From assembly GCA_011009095.1 (NCBI GenBank), contig VTPC01090544.1, forward strand, positions 114,691 through 178,690: DNA of 64,000 nucleotides, written 5' to 3'. Below the pieces are notes generated by a model that saw only the letters and a program-made list of their open reading frames with translations, made no database searches and was not told the DNA's origin. This DNA comes from Ignelater luminosus (Eukaryota > Arthropoda > Insecta > Coleoptera > Elateridae). The position numbers and the translations under genes are program-made. Of this stretch, positions 24,401-35,842 are shown one piece after another (the first letter of the stretch is position 1; each line of letters starts with the position of its first letter).

Positions 24401-25220
24401 CTAAATTATTCTTTCCAACCTACAGTAACAAATTATTATAACATCAAAGATCACGAATAAATTTATGCAAAACAAATCTAACTAGCCCGTAATTAATATG
24501 AAAATGTCCTTATGAGTAGGTTTTCCAAAGGTTATGTAGTAGTAGGCGAAAAATTGTAATTTCTAAACAAGGATGGAAAATAAAATCGGAACCGGGATTT
24601 AAACCAGGATAGTCTATTTTTACTCAAACATTACAGCATCGTCAAAGATTCAAGATTTTTAATTAAAAATTAAGACGGGGTATGGTGTTCATTTGAAAAT
24701 AATAAACTGGAGGCCTACGCAGACTCAAATCCTAGCCTTGCTAATTTGTTTTCTTCTTTAGTCGGCATTGGAAATTTTCATAACCTCTTTTGAATGAATG
24801 AAAATGAGCTTTTAAAGCAATTGTAAGTTGAATAGCAAGAAGGTAAAAACTGTGTAACATAGAATGTTTTTTTCTTCATAGACCATGTTTCTAGGAGTTT
24901 TGGGCCAGTTAACAAGCTACAACAATTTATGGGATTCTCCTCACATAACAATGACTCATTAAAATTCGTCTTGAGTTATGGAAATTTATAATTTTTCCAA
25001 AACATAACTTTTTTGCTTAGAATCATTCTTAATGAAACCTGTTTAGCGATTGATAAAACATGTACAAGTCAACCAAATAAAAGTGGCCGGCGAGTGCTTG
25101 TAGCGCAGTAATCATGGAAAGACATGACAATATAATAAATTATGTAACAAATGTTTTACACTTTACAGTACTACTTTCCAAATTTACTGATTAATTTTCT
25201 TCAACAAGATCAAAAAACAA
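21455..25220. other. Unassigned AT-rich stretch
   Basis: Nothing assignable over about 3.8 kb. Short frames at 21662-21865 and 23571-23753 are rich in Phe, Lys and Asn and read as chance. Confidence 0.4.
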
Positions 25221-25223
25221 TCT

Positions 25224-25359
25224 ATCATAGTCACCTACGGATTTATCAACGCATGCCTGTTTCTAATTAAAGATTTTACGACATTTAAATATTTACATTG
25301 TTAAAAGAAATTCCAATTAGGAACAGACATGCGTCAGTAGAACCATAGATGGCAGCGAT
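25224..25359. repeat. Inverted repeat of about 136 bp (stem-loop)
   Basis: The left arm, containing CCTACGGATTTATCAACGCA and TGCCTGTTTCTAATT, pairs with the right arm that reads in inverted form CCATCTATGGTTCTACTGAC followed by GCATGTCTGTTCCTAATT. Arms are about 47 bp with a loop of about 40 bp, and the inner 25 bp pair best. It may be a very short MITE or a folded remnant. No target duplication is visible. Confidence 0.5.
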
Positions 25360-25384
25360 ATTTCTTTCTATCCCGTATATTTCT

Positions 25385-25625
25385 AGCCTATAGCAAACTA
25401 TGGAAAGCAGGAGGACCCATCATACTTGGATAAGAAACTGTCAGATGGTACATTGTCAGATATTCAAAATTTACACCATTGAACAATATGTCTGGAAGTG
25501 CTCGCGGAGAACCATTTGAAGGGCAATATACACATATTTTATGATATCCAGCTTTAGATGCTCTAAGTTTATTTACCTGTACATAATGAGGAACCTCGCC
25601 GACGCCGACGCTGATTGCTCATCTA
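25385..25625 (-). other. Unidentified 75-codon minus-strand open frame
   Basis: A frame without a proper start reads VPHYVQVNKLRASKAGYHKI and further on CPSNGSPRALPDILF and YPSMMGPPAFHSLL before a stop near 25386. Its composition is protein-like and its 5' part is GC-rich. A CAG/GTAAAT splice-donor-like site lies inside it near 25577, which would argue that the downstream part is intron. I recognise no family. It may be a transposon or host fragment. Confidence 0.25.
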
Positions 25626-26490
25626 GAGAAGGAGCACGTTTATTTTTAATGAATCTAAGCCTTTTTATGGCTTCATTAAAAATCATCTGAAGGTTTACCT
25701 CCAAAAGTGATAGGAAAAAGAAGAGTTTCTATGTTGAACTAATACTCCAAAACAAAGAAACAAGAAAGTTATAGCTTTTTCAAAGACAAGAACATAAAAT
25801 ATCCTTATCTCAGCAAGCAGGAGTTAGAGATTCCAACGGCATTGCTAACTAGAAACTACTTCCTAAAACGCCATCTCAATATAATACTTTTTTGCACGAC
25901 AAAGGCTTTATCATCTGGAACAGATGTTTTAACTTCCAAAAATGTAAAACAATTAACCTACAGGAAGATCTTGGGTTTTTTCAGGAACCTGAGTTTGGAA
26001 TAAAAATAATTAAATAGAGTAATCACAAAAGGTATTTTGGGTAGTGAAGCAAAGCTAATAGATTAAACGATTCAATATTAATTCAATCTTATCTATATAG
26101 CTTATAATTTGAAAAGTCCTTTTTTAGGCCTCTTCATGAGCTGAAATGCTTAAGACATATGATTAATATTGATTAATCTGAAAAACCATAGCGGTGTGAA
26201 AGATTATACTAATCCAAACATCATTCAGATGCGTAATCTTACTGTCAGAATCAATTATTTGCATTAGTGTTTCAAAGGTATTAGAATCCAGACTAAAAAC
26301 AATTAACTGATTTTTCCTTAAAGATCTTAAATAACTTAAGGAGTATAGCTAGATTTAAGAATGCAATAAGCTTGCAACTCGTTTTTAATTTAAGAAAAAC
26401 TTATTAATTCTAATGAATTCTGTCCTGGTGGTGCCAGAGACTTCAACCGGTCAAGTACCGGTTATAGATCCTAGGTTTTTTTATGTCTAT
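25626..26490. other. Unassigned stretch
   Basis: No feature I can support. Confidence 0.4.
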
Positions 26491-27626
26491 GTTTTATTGT
26501 TTTTAAAAATATTCTCCCTTAAGATACATACATTTTTGCATACGCTCCAAGCAATTTTTCCACTCACAAAGAGTTATTGCTAAAACATGCTTTATGTATG
26601 CTTCAACAGCCTCTTCAGGCGTAGAAAAACGCATTTGATTTTTAATTTGCGGAAATAAGAAACAGTCATTTGGTGATAAATGGACATATGGACAATGAGA
26701 CATTAATTGGACGTTTTTCTACTTTAAATATTTGACTGTCAGAGCTGCTTTGTAAGGGCTTGCGTTGTCCTGATGTAGAATGATTCTCGTTTTTACATTT
26801 TCTCTAAGTTCAGCGATGACTTGTGACGAGAAATTGTAGCATACCATTTCGCATTTAGTCCTTCGGTCGTCTGAAGCAAAGCTATCGGTAGCAACATGAC
26901 CAGTAAAGCCGAAAAAGCAAGCGAGCATTTTTTTAAAACACTTGGAGAACAAACAGCTTTTATTGGTTTTGATTCATCTTGAAACACCCATACAGTTGAT
27001 TGACGTTTAGTTTGAGGTTCGTATGAATAGATCTGAGTTTCATACCTGTAGCAATGTCGTAAACTAAATTTGACGATCCTCGATTGAATTTTTTTGGCAT
27101 TTTTCTACACCAATTCACACGACTCTTTTTTTGAGCATTACTCAAGCTCTGTGGGGAATCCATCGAGCGCAAAGCCTCCTAACATTTAAATGTTCATGCA
27201 ATATTGTATGTATTTGTTTCATGTCGATGCCAAGGAATGACTTAATCTCACGGTATGTCACATAACGATTCATCTCTAGCATCTCACCTACAGCTTTGAT
27301 GTTTCTTGCTAAAACAGTTATAAACTGTTACACTAGAAGGTGCTTCATTCCCAAAGGCTTCTCAACGCCGTTCAATGAATTGTTTCGGAGTTAGACCACA
27401 TTTAAAATCATGAAAAATCATGGCCCGAGAATGTTGAGGTGATAACTCCAGTTTTCTGACAAATAGACTTCTTTAAATAACTGTGTGAGCAGAGTTGTTT
27501 AACTTACGTTTGATCTGTTAATGCTACTAAGCATAAAGAATATTAAATTTTAAAAAAGTAATATTAACAATTCTCTGACAACGCTACAACTACTTGATTC
27601 TGCACATTTTTGCAGCTACCCTCGTA
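26490..27626 (-). mobile_element. Mariner element, probable 5' end near 27626
   Basis: On the minus strand, the sequence TACGAGGGTAGCTGCAAAAA begins at 27626, about 160 bp before the transposase, in the position and style of a mariner terminal repeat. I cannot find its partner at the other end, just beyond the transposase stop near 26500, so that side is probably truncated or eroded. Confidence 0.45.
26503..27470 (-). pseudogene. Mariner (DD34D) transposase relic
   Basis: Reading the minus strand, the N-terminal region (27465-27310) shows RAMIFHDFKCGLTPKQF and EAFGNEAPSSVTVYN, the mariner helix-turn-helix. Next come WCRKMPKKFNRGSSNLVYDI (27115-27055), KMLACFFGFTGHVATDSFAS (26930-26870), the second catalytic block IILHQDNASPYKAALTVKYL (26790-26728) and the third block YVHLSPNDCFLFPQIKN (26688-26640), ending at RMQKCMYLKGEYF (26541-26503). 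This is the order and length of a mariner transposase of about 345 residues. A single-base loss removes the first Asp of 'TGDE', 'YSPDLSPND' is shortened by one residue, and a stop follows 'KYLK'. At least five breaks are present. Confidence 0.85.
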
Positions 27627-27629
27627 TTA

Positions 27630-28829
27630 CAACTGTAGATATTCGCGGTCCCTAGATTAAACCAATATGCTATATGCAGAAGTGAACCAAGTACGACAAA
27701 GTACAGAGTTAGAAAACTCTTCGTACTTTTGACGGCATCTAACGGTGGATTTCACGAGTAAAAGTAAACCACTTTCCAGCCGTCTTCTAAAACGTAACAA
27801 ATCTGTCTTTTGACCTTAAAAACAACAGGGAATCAAATTCTACTAGCTTATCTCCAACCCAACTACTGTCTTATCGGATTTATAACACCCACGCGATTTT
27901 GCCATCACAGCCATCAGTAATACCTTCTTCATCTGGAAATTAAAAACCAAACAGTGTGGCTCTAAAGAATTTTGTAACCACAGCCCCAAGATCATCGGCG
28001 CCAACACAAAAGATCGTTCTTTGTCAACGATTTTGTAATAACCACCGCCTCGATTTATCGACCTTTTGTTTTCATTATTGTTTCATTCGCGCACCAACCG
28101 TCGCACATTACATTCATCCATTCCGGCTAAAGAAAATGACGTTTAGATATGTTAAGTCTAAGAGGATAAAACCCGAATAGATCTGCATCTTTTGCTCCTG
28201 CATCTCAATAGTGCTGGAAAGTTACCCTTCCTTGATACTGTCATTCTGAAACCTGAGGTGGTTTAAACAAGGCTCTGGAGGAGGTTACATTATTTTCTTG
28301 CTATCGCTTTTACCATTGTGTGTTCCAAAACACGAGTTTAGTAACATATGGATTCGAAGACGTATATCTTTATTATACTACACTATTAAATAAAAAAACC
28401 AAATGTCATTCATAAATAATTTTTTATTATTATAAGCATTAGAAATATTAAAAAATATTTTCAAAAGAGTATTGCTATTTTCCATTATCCAAGCTCCTGC
28501 CGTTTCTGACAAAAATACTTTCTGTTCCTGTGTGGACATAATTGATTTTGTAACAAGCTTACACTAAATTAAACCTTCATCGAATTATTTGACAGTTGCA
28601 GTTGCAATTGTTACTTAATCACTAACGCACATAGATAAAATCAACGACTGCTTTTGTTTTCATAGGCGACCGGGATAACTCGTGTTTTAGAACACCCGTT
28701 AGAAATGCAACTTTGGAAATTAGCTTCACCTTTAACTTTGATAACCTGATGAATTGATAAACAATTCATTATTGGAGTCATTATAGGTATGGAAAATGTT
28801 CTCAGAAAAGTAAATCATTTTTATTAGAA
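27630..28829. other. Unassigned stretch, slightly GC-richer at 27.7-28.25 kb
   Basis: The part from about 27700 to 28250 is less AT-rich than its surroundings and has an open plus-strand frame of 74 codons at 27956-28180, but neither strand yields a family I recognise. Confidence 0.35.
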
Positions 28830-29030
28830 GCGGATGGCCAAGTGGTAATAGCCGACTGGCCCACACCAACAAACAATAACCCAAGACCTATCGAAGTGGT
28901 TTAAAGTGATTCACAGACAGAGAGGACAACGATCCCATCGAGATGGTTAACTGGCAGGGTAGGACAAAGTAATCGTTGTATACGCCCTTCGGATATCACA
29001 CTGCGGTAGTCGTTAACACCCAAACACCAA
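28829..29030 (+). repeat. Possible tRNA-derived SINE start
   Basis: The sequence AAGCGGATGGCCAAGTGG at 28828-28845 contains TGGCCAAGTGG, a good match to the RNA polymerase III A box as found in tRNA-Ser and tRNA-Leu. It is followed by about 190 bp that is GC-richer than the flanks. A clear B box at the normal distance is not seen; GGTTTAAAGTG near 28899 is a weak candidate. The tandem repeat that follows could be the body of the same element. A degraded SINE is the most likely reading, but an isolated A-box-like match is possible. Confidence 0.4.
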
Positions 29031-29036
29031 GCCAAG

Positions 29037-29152
29037 AGCTACTAAGGCAGTTCAAAACGTAACTGTCAAGGCAGTTCCAAGTGTACCTATCAAGGCGGTT
29101 CGTAGTGCAGCTGTCAAGGTGGTTCTAGCGCAACTGTTAAGACGGCCAAGGT
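29037..29152 (+). repeat. Minisatellite, about five units of roughly 25 bp
   Basis: Consecutive units follow the pattern CTGTCAAGGCAGTTC plus about ten variable bases: CTACTAAGGCAGTTCAAAAC, CTGTCAAGGCAGTTCCAAGT, CTATCAAGGCGGTTCGTAGT, CTGTCAAGGTGGTTCTAGCG and CTGTTAAGACGGCC. The array is more GC-rich than its surroundings and lies directly after the tRNA-like segment. Confidence 0.65.
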
Positions 29153-32100
29153 TATCGTGACGTGGGGCAAAATAATTATAGAGAAAGACTAGTACAAAAA
29201 GTCTGTAAAGATCTGTTTGCTAAGAGTAATGAACTTCCATAATAGTACTACTACTACTAGGTTTTTGTTAAAAATGCAAGCAAAAAGTAAAACTGGAATA
29301 GAACTGTTTAGCTCAACGTTTTCAGTTCCTGTGTAACGTAATTTGTGCGTTACTTTACCTTCTTGATGTAATCTTCCAATATTAGTAACATTATTGATTT
29401 TTTTCTTTTACATTTAATTGTAAGTTTTAGTAGGATAAAATAACGTTTTTAAAACATAGAAGCTAAAGTATTGCAGCATGTAACTTATAACATTTTATTA
29501 AGTTTCTTAATTCACATTAAAACCCTACTGCAAATGTATAATTAAAAGGATTTAACGTTATACTTGGTGTCAGAACTTTACAAATTGACAAAAGGCATTT
29601 TTAAAACATAACCTGAGCAAGAAGCAATAAAGCTGCATAATTAGTCTAGCGAATAGAAATTTGGGTCAGTGTCAGCATTTGTTATAATAGTTCGTGAATA
29701 ATCAACGTGTCAGCTTTTCCTTCTAGATCTTTGCTGTTTTGTGATTTAGTTCGTTTTACCGTAAATACAAAATTTTAAAAATATTTGGATTAATAGAATC
29801 AAATTGCAAAACTCTATTTTAGAATTAGTATAATTATGGTTATAAAACCAAGAAAGATAATATTTAATTAAATGCAACAAGTACATAGATAATATCGAAC
29901 ATTCTTCTTCTGAAACACTAACTTACAACCAAGGCTGCTCATTGAGTTGACCGGTGCAAACAAATAATTTTTTATTCGTTAATTGCATATTATCATGAAC
30001 ATTTGAAGTTATATTTTTAAGAATTTATGCTATACAAAAGCATAATTAAGACTTAATAAGAAACATAAATGATTCAAAGATTGTATAACACAATGCACAA
30101 TTGTTGGAGCAATGTAAGATGTAAGAACACACCTTTGCAGATATTTCGCAGTCAAACTTTTATTCTTAAATGCCTTCACTGGCATAAAGCCAACTCCTAC
30201 TTCATATTTTCTTTATTTACATACTACAGTGGAAAGTGGATATAGGATGTGAATATTGAAAGCGTAACACCTACATCAGCTGAACTACTTTGAAGAACTC
30301 CATGATCTTTTAGTCAACACTTTTACATTCTAGCTTTATTATTCATGTCTGCAGATTCAACTAGGGATTTGTTCTTTGAAAAAGTACTCACTACTTAGAA
30401 ATCGTTTTATTTAATTAAAATCACCCTTTATATTTTTACTCGTTGATGTTAATTAAAATCTTTAATACCTCTACTTTTAATTTAACAGAATAAATAGCCA
30501 AGCTCGTTTTTCATAAAGTTCCACAAATTAATATATACTTGAGCATTTCAAATACAAGCAAATAAGGAAGCAGCAATACAAAGAATTCCAAATATATTTA
30601 CAAAAGCAATCGGAATAATCAGTGGCTAATAAATTATATAACGCGAGGAGCTCGGTCACTGCAGTGAACACAAAATATCGACTTCTACTGAAGTGCTTCC
30701 AACGAGTAACCTGTTTTCTTTTTATTAAAGCGGTACGCTGTAGTTTCTGTTTTAGGATGTATTTTCTTCCAAGCTTGTGTTTGAATATTCACCATCAGAA
30801 CTTTCAGTTCTATTCACTAGAGTAAAGCACATAAAATGTACACGACACACAATTATTAATTTAAATTACCTTTGAAATACACAAAATTAAAATTCAGATT
30901 TATTTGAGATTATTTATTTTTATCGATAAAACACCGCGATTAGCTTTATCCGCTGATAAAATTGTATTTGACTTATGAGACGCTACTTGACGCGTGTATT
31001 TTGGCACAGTGCGGCGCGGCGCTATTTGTCACGGTGCTATTTTTCGCAGCAATATATTAAAACAGATGTTCTATAATGATAACCGGATGGTGGAATCTAA
31101 AATAAATAAGGAAGACAAGCATTTTAGTCCTTAATCCGGCTAACAAACTTCTAAAGGTGCCTCCATAACACACTTATACGGGTGGGGTCGCTCTTCCTAC
31201 ATAAAACGTAGCAAAGTAAATAACCTAAATAGAAAAGAAAACAACGAGCGGCGATATAAGCCAAATTCATTGAAAATCATCAGACTTTTTTATCAGACTG
31301 CACTTAAATAAATTTTATACAAAGCAGAAAAAACTGAAAGATCTCAAGATTAAGAACTTGATCGTTGTAATAAATTTTAGCATTAGTAAAACTCAAATTA
31401 GTACCATTCAGATAAAAAGGCTTGCTTTAAAGGAAGACATGTTATGCTTCTAAGTTTAAAGAGATGAGCATTAGATATAGCTAGAAGCGCTTGTAACCTT
31501 AAGTTACAATAGGTTTTTAAAGCCTCATAATGTTCGTAATCCTAAATAGATACTTTCCAATGTCTATTATCAATCTGTGATATATCGAACCTATTCATTG
31601 ATAAGCAAATTCACACTTCTTACCTTAGTCACAGTTTTAACCAGCATACGTACAGCTAGTTACTGTCAAGTGAAATGTGATCTCATTCCATGTTCGTGTT
31701 TCATTTTCATCTGTATTTATTGAGCTACAAAACTTTTCGCATGATGTAAACGATTAAATTGCAAATCTCCATTGCATTTGCTTGCAGCAAAGAATGGAGC
31801 TGAGATTTTCTTATTTCGAGCAGTATATCGTAAAAGTAAAAGTAACCAACCTATAAAGGAATCAAAGCGCGCTTTTTGTGAAGAAATCCACGTCCTACAA
31901 TGCAGTCAGCACTCTACTTTGATATAAATGTTACACCAAGAGAAGTACTGCGAAATGTTCTAGGGATTTATGAAGCAGTGAAAGCGTGGAAAAAGTTGTG
32001 CTTTTCTAACAGGAAATCAAAGTCAGAATCTTACTATTAGATTCTGATATCCTTTGTAATTTGCAAATCAAACACGACGCTACGCACAGTGGTCGGAAAT

Positions 32101-32220
32101 GGCGAAAAACCGGTCAAAACTAAATAATTCTCGGAATTGCTTAAATATTTTGTATATGAGGTGTTGTCGGAGTCTCTGCTATCGAAAATAATGTAAAAAA
32201 TGGAAATTATTTTATTTATT
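29153..32220. other. Unassigned AT-rich stretch
   Basis: No gene or repeat recognised. A short GC-rich spot with GCGGCGCGGCGC occurs at 31011-31022. Confidence 0.4.
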
Positions 32221-32274
32221 TGTTTGTTTTATTGACGAAATTTAAAAAATCTCGTATCTGAATTCGTGCACCCC

Positions 32275-32600
32275 GTCTGTCTGTTGGTCTGTTACCATGT
32301 TGCCGTAACTTTACAGGACATGTTATATATGATATCAACTTAGAAGTTTCTTCTGATTACAGATATATAATCGGTATTTCGATATCTCGAATTGTTTTTG
32401 AGATAATCGAGATCGAAGATGGAGATTTTTCGGCATAGTCTGTCTGTTGGTCTGGTGTCATGTTGCCATAACTTTACAGGACTTGTTATATATGAAATCA
32501 ATTTAGAATATTTTCCTGATTACAGATACATAATCGTATTTCGATATCTCAAATACTTTTCGAGATAATCAGGATCGAAAATGGTGATTTGTCAACACAG
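32275..32600 (+). repeat. Tandem duplication of a 163-bp unit
   Basis: The unit starting GTCTGTCTGTTGGTCTG at 32275 is repeated from 32438. The two copies share CATGTTGCC.TAACTTTACA, GGAC.TGTTATATATGA, TGATTACAGATA and CGAGATAATC, and differ at roughly one base in eight. Both copies are non-coding. The unit is interrupted just beyond its second copy by the hairpin MITE at 32611, and the sequence after that MITE continues into the 33307-34770 repeat, so these may belong to one larger old repeat. Confidence 0.7.
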
Positions 32601-32610
32601 TGATATTATA

Positions 32611-33296
32611 CAGGGTGTTCCGCGACTCGACTACCATAGCTTAGCATTTTCCATACAACAAATGGTTTGGTTAATTATTATGCATTGTTATTGTTTAAAA
32701 TTAATGCAGGATGTAGGCTGGTGAATAGTTTGGTCACATTGTCATTACAATTGATTCTTATTTGACGTTTATCTTGCATTATTTTTGCCATTTTAACGTT
32801 TGCTAATGGCTACATTTATCAAATCATGAATATGCCGACTTTCACTTTATTTATGAATACTGTGATGGATGGACATTATTAGATTTAAAAGAATTTAGCA
32901 TAACATTGTGTTTTATTAATAACAAATATGTTTAACACNNNNNNNNNNAAAGTTATTTACATTAGTTGTTCAAAATTTCCACTGTCGCTCTTGATGAATG
33001 TCGGCATGTTTTCATTTGAAAATGTAACTATTAATAAACGTTAAAGTGACAAAAATAATGCAAGATAAATGTCAAACGAGAATCAGTTGTAATTACCATG
33101 TGACAAAACTATTCACCAGCCTACTTCCTGCATTAATTTTAAACAATAACAATGCATAATAATTAACCAAACCATTTCTTTATGGAAAATGTTATCGCCT
33201 ATAACTCCTTTACTGTTGAGCTTTGGACATATTATTATTATTATTACCTAAGGAACACACCTTTAACCTATGGCAGTCGAGTCGTAGGACACCCTG
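32611..33296. mobile_element. Hairpin MITE with CAGGGTGTTC ends, gap at its centre
   Basis: The left end CAGGGTGTTCCGCGACTCGA pairs with the inverted right end CAGGGTGTCCTACGACTCGA. TA lies outside both (32609-32610 and 33297-33298). Pairing resumes over about 170 bp with blocks such as TTTGGTTAATTATTATGCAT, GCAGGA.GTAGGCTGGTGAAT and TTATCTTGCATTATTTTTG. The right arm has about 70 extra bases, including a short ATT run. The 10-N assembly gap at 32939-32948 falls almost exactly at the midpoint. No coding sequence. Confidence 0.8.
32939..32948. other. Assembly gap (10 N)
   Basis: A run of ten Ns, probably a placeholder for an unknown length, in the loop of the hairpin MITE. Confidence 0.95.
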
Positions 33297-33306
33297 TATT
33301 TAACAT

Positions 33307-34770
33307 CGACTTAGTTTTTAACAAGCGGCATGCGCGAGGTGTACCTCACCGATTTTTTTGAAACTTGGTATACAGTGTCCGCCAAAAAGTCTGCACCATA
33401 TGGGAAACATTTTTATAAAATCACTTATAAAAAAACTTTTTTGGACTTTAGGTTTTGTTTGCTCCAGAACCAAAAATGACCTAATCAAAAGTAGTCATGT
33501 GGTCTCCATTACCTGTCAAATTAGACAATTTTAGAAAAGATGTCCAAAAAATGGATCTATTTGACCCAATTTTGAAAAACGTCATGAGAAAAAAACGTCT
33601 TCTTTGCAATTTTTCCCCTTATGCAAATTTTCAAAAGCTTACCACGATTTTCATATTTTGCTTTTTATTTCGCTTTTCCTCATTTTTGTGGAGGTATTGT
33701 TAACAAAAGTTTTGTAAATGTTTATTTGGAAGATGCGGATAAGACATGCAATGCACGTCCTGATTACAAATCGGATTTATGTGTTTATCTGTATGAATGA
33801 TATGAACTTTGCACTAAGTGTGCTACTTTACCAAAGCCCCATTTTTATTTTTTACATAAAAATAACGAAAAGAAAATTATTTAGACCGTAAAATGAGTAT
33901 TGTGCAATATATATTTAACCAATAAGTGTTTTGATTTAGATTGAATCGACTTTTATTGCTTAACAAGAAGGAAAAGTGAAATAAAGAGCACAATATGGAA
34001 ATCGTGGTAGGCTTTTAAAATTTTGCATACGGGTAGAAAATTGCAATAAAGCATTCTTGTCTTATGACTTTTCTTAAAATTCGATCAAAGAAATCCATTT
34101 TTCAAACATTTGTTTTTAAATGTCAAATTTGACAGGTAATGGAGACCACATGACTACTTTTGATTAGGTCATTTTTGGTTCCGGAGCAAGCAAAACCTGA
34201 TGCCGGAAACAAAGTTTTCAGAAGTCATTCAATAAAAATTTTTCCCATATGGTGCATACTTTTTGGCGAACACAGTATAAGTAGTACGGGTCAAAATATT
34301 AGACACGTATTTTTTTGTATCGGCTGGGCTTGCGTCATATTTTACATTACAAACGAAAATAAAAATTCGTCAACAGACAAATTTTTGAAAATCTGTTTTC
34401 GTCGAACGAATGCGAATTTCAAAAAACCAAAAGAAAAAATAAAAAGTATAGAAAAGGGTGCGGTTTTTGGGGGGTGGAAGTTGAGGCTGAACGTAAAAGA
34501 GAATCTGCTTGTACTACCAAATAGGGTATAAAAACTGATTAAACTTTGTCATTTCTACCATCTCGATATCTACTACCGTTTGGGAGTTGTTACAGACCTT
34601 TAAATAAAATTTGCCAGATTTTCGAGGGTGGCTTTCATGCCCTTAACGTCGAGCTCAGCCGATGCAAAGAAACACGTGTCTAATGTTTTGACCCGTACTA
34701 CTTATATACCAAGTTTCAAAACAATTAGTAAGGTACACCTCGTGCATGCCTCTTGTTAGTCGTTTTTTAC
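33307..34770. repeat. Palindromic repeat interrupted by a 903-bp MITE
   Basis: The left arm (33307-33370, containing CATGCGCGAGGTGTACCTCA and TTTTGAAACTTGGTATA) and its continuation after the insert (TAAGTAGTACGGGTCAAAAT at 34278) pair with one continuous right arm, 34665-34770, that reads inverted GAAACTTGGTATATAAGTAG then TACGGGTCAAAACATTAGAC. Arms are therefore about 100 bp, with a loop of about 350 bp around 34320-34650. True ends and superfamily are not certain. Confidence 0.65.
33373..34275. mobile_element. Hairpin MITE of 903 bp with CAGTGTCCGCC ends and TA duplication
   Basis: The left end CAGTGTCCGCCAAAAAGTCT pairs with the inverted right end CTGTGTTCGCCAAAAAGTAT. TA flanks both (33371-33372 and 34276-34277). 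Long arms pair through TGACCTAATCAAAAGTAGTC, ATGTGGTCTCCATTACCTGT and, nearer the centre, AAAAGCTTACCACGATTTTC. The element has no transposase. The intact opposite arm of the host palindrome gives the empty site and confirms both boundaries. A 123-codon frame that begins in its right arm and leaves it is a by-product. Confidence 0.85.
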
Positions 34771-34779
34771 TCTAAAATT

Positions 34780-35609
34780 ACTTAAGAACCCGCAAGTCTC
34801 TGCAGCTGATTTTTACTTACTTAAAAAACATAAAGTTATTTCTCTTCTTACAACATAAATTCACAGGGGATAACATTTTCAAAGTTCAAGATGACTAAAA
34901 GGAACTCGAACATTGTTCAGCTAACTTTGAACAATATGTGTAAATTTCATTCTGCGTAGATTTATTTTTTAGAGTTTTGGCTGTTTTTTTCTGGTTTCCG
35001 ACTATTGTGCGACAAGAGCAATCACATTTATCTACAGTCAACGATATGAGCTGCATTAATACCATACTCAGTAAGAATATCCAGATCTTCCACTGGAAGG
35101 TTTACAGTAGAATTTGCAATTCATTGGGCAGACTTCCAAAAAGGCAAAAGATGATTAATCTACGATCTAATCCACGGTAAAACAATAAATTAGAAAAGAA
35201 AACGGGAAAACAAACTAGGAAATTAAAGATCCTATCTCATGAGGGGAGCTCGAAAATAAAAAAAAGGAAAACTGAAAGTTACGTACAAGGTGGAAGAAAA
35301 AACAAATGAACTTACTAGACAGTATGAAAGAAGAATTCAAGATGGAGAGAACTGTCAATATTACAAAAGAATTGTGAACTGATAAAGGTTTCAGAAAGAA
35401 ATGCCCTGTCAATAGCAGCGATAAGAAACCTTCTAAGAATTTAAAAGCAAATTATGATAGTATTGCTACCAAAAGGAAGGACTGACCTATTTGCCTTTTA
35501 CTTGTGATGAAAAACATCTCTAATAAGCTGCTTTCCAAAAGATAATTTTGTTTTCAATAGAGAAGATTCTCAATACAGAATAAGCACTACATCAAATTGC
35601 AACCAGCAA
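34780..35609. other. Unassigned stretch
   Basis: No assignable gene or repeat. Confidence 0.4.
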
Positions 35610-35842
35610 TTAAACCACCAGGAAATATTCCCCTTTTACATTAGACGTCCAACACCTCCAAGGACCATTGCAATGCTTTGTTTTAATGCAGTCAGTTTGC
35701 TTTGGTTCATGCCAGTTCTGAGCTGACCATTGAATGGCAACCGAAAGGTGCAACCGATTGCCTCCGTCAGGGCTTGGATCCAGAGCGGTGTACCAAAAAT
35801 TGCCGGACACACCTAATTCATTAAGCAGATGATAAAGAGTTT
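35610..35842 (-). CDS. Possible C-type lectin-domain exon or pseudogene fragment
   Basis: On the minus strand a pyrimidine-rich tract ending CTGTTATAG precedes 35842 like a 3' splice site. The following frame to a stop at 35610 encodes about 77 residues. It contains LLNELGVSGNFWYTALDPSP, then AIQWSAQNWHEPKQTDCI, then CNGPWRCWTSNVKGEYF. In outline this fits the second half of a C-type lectin domain: an 'FWT(S/A)..D' block, a 'W...NW...EP...DC' block and 'G.W....C....Y.F'. The usual final Cys after 'Y.F' is replaced by VV and a stop, and I find no upstream exon nearby. It may be a terminal exon of a gene with long introns or a decayed copy. The family call rests on motif spacing only. Confidence 0.4.

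Noticed and set aside
24575-24660. B-box-like GGTTTAAATCCCGG on the minus strand as a tRNA or SINE
   Set aside because: No convincing A box at the right distance, and the segment does not fold as a tRNA by eye.
34160-34531. Open frame of 123 codons on the plus strand
   Set aside because: It starts in the right arm of the 903-bp hairpin MITE and runs across its boundary into the outer repeat, so it is not a gene.
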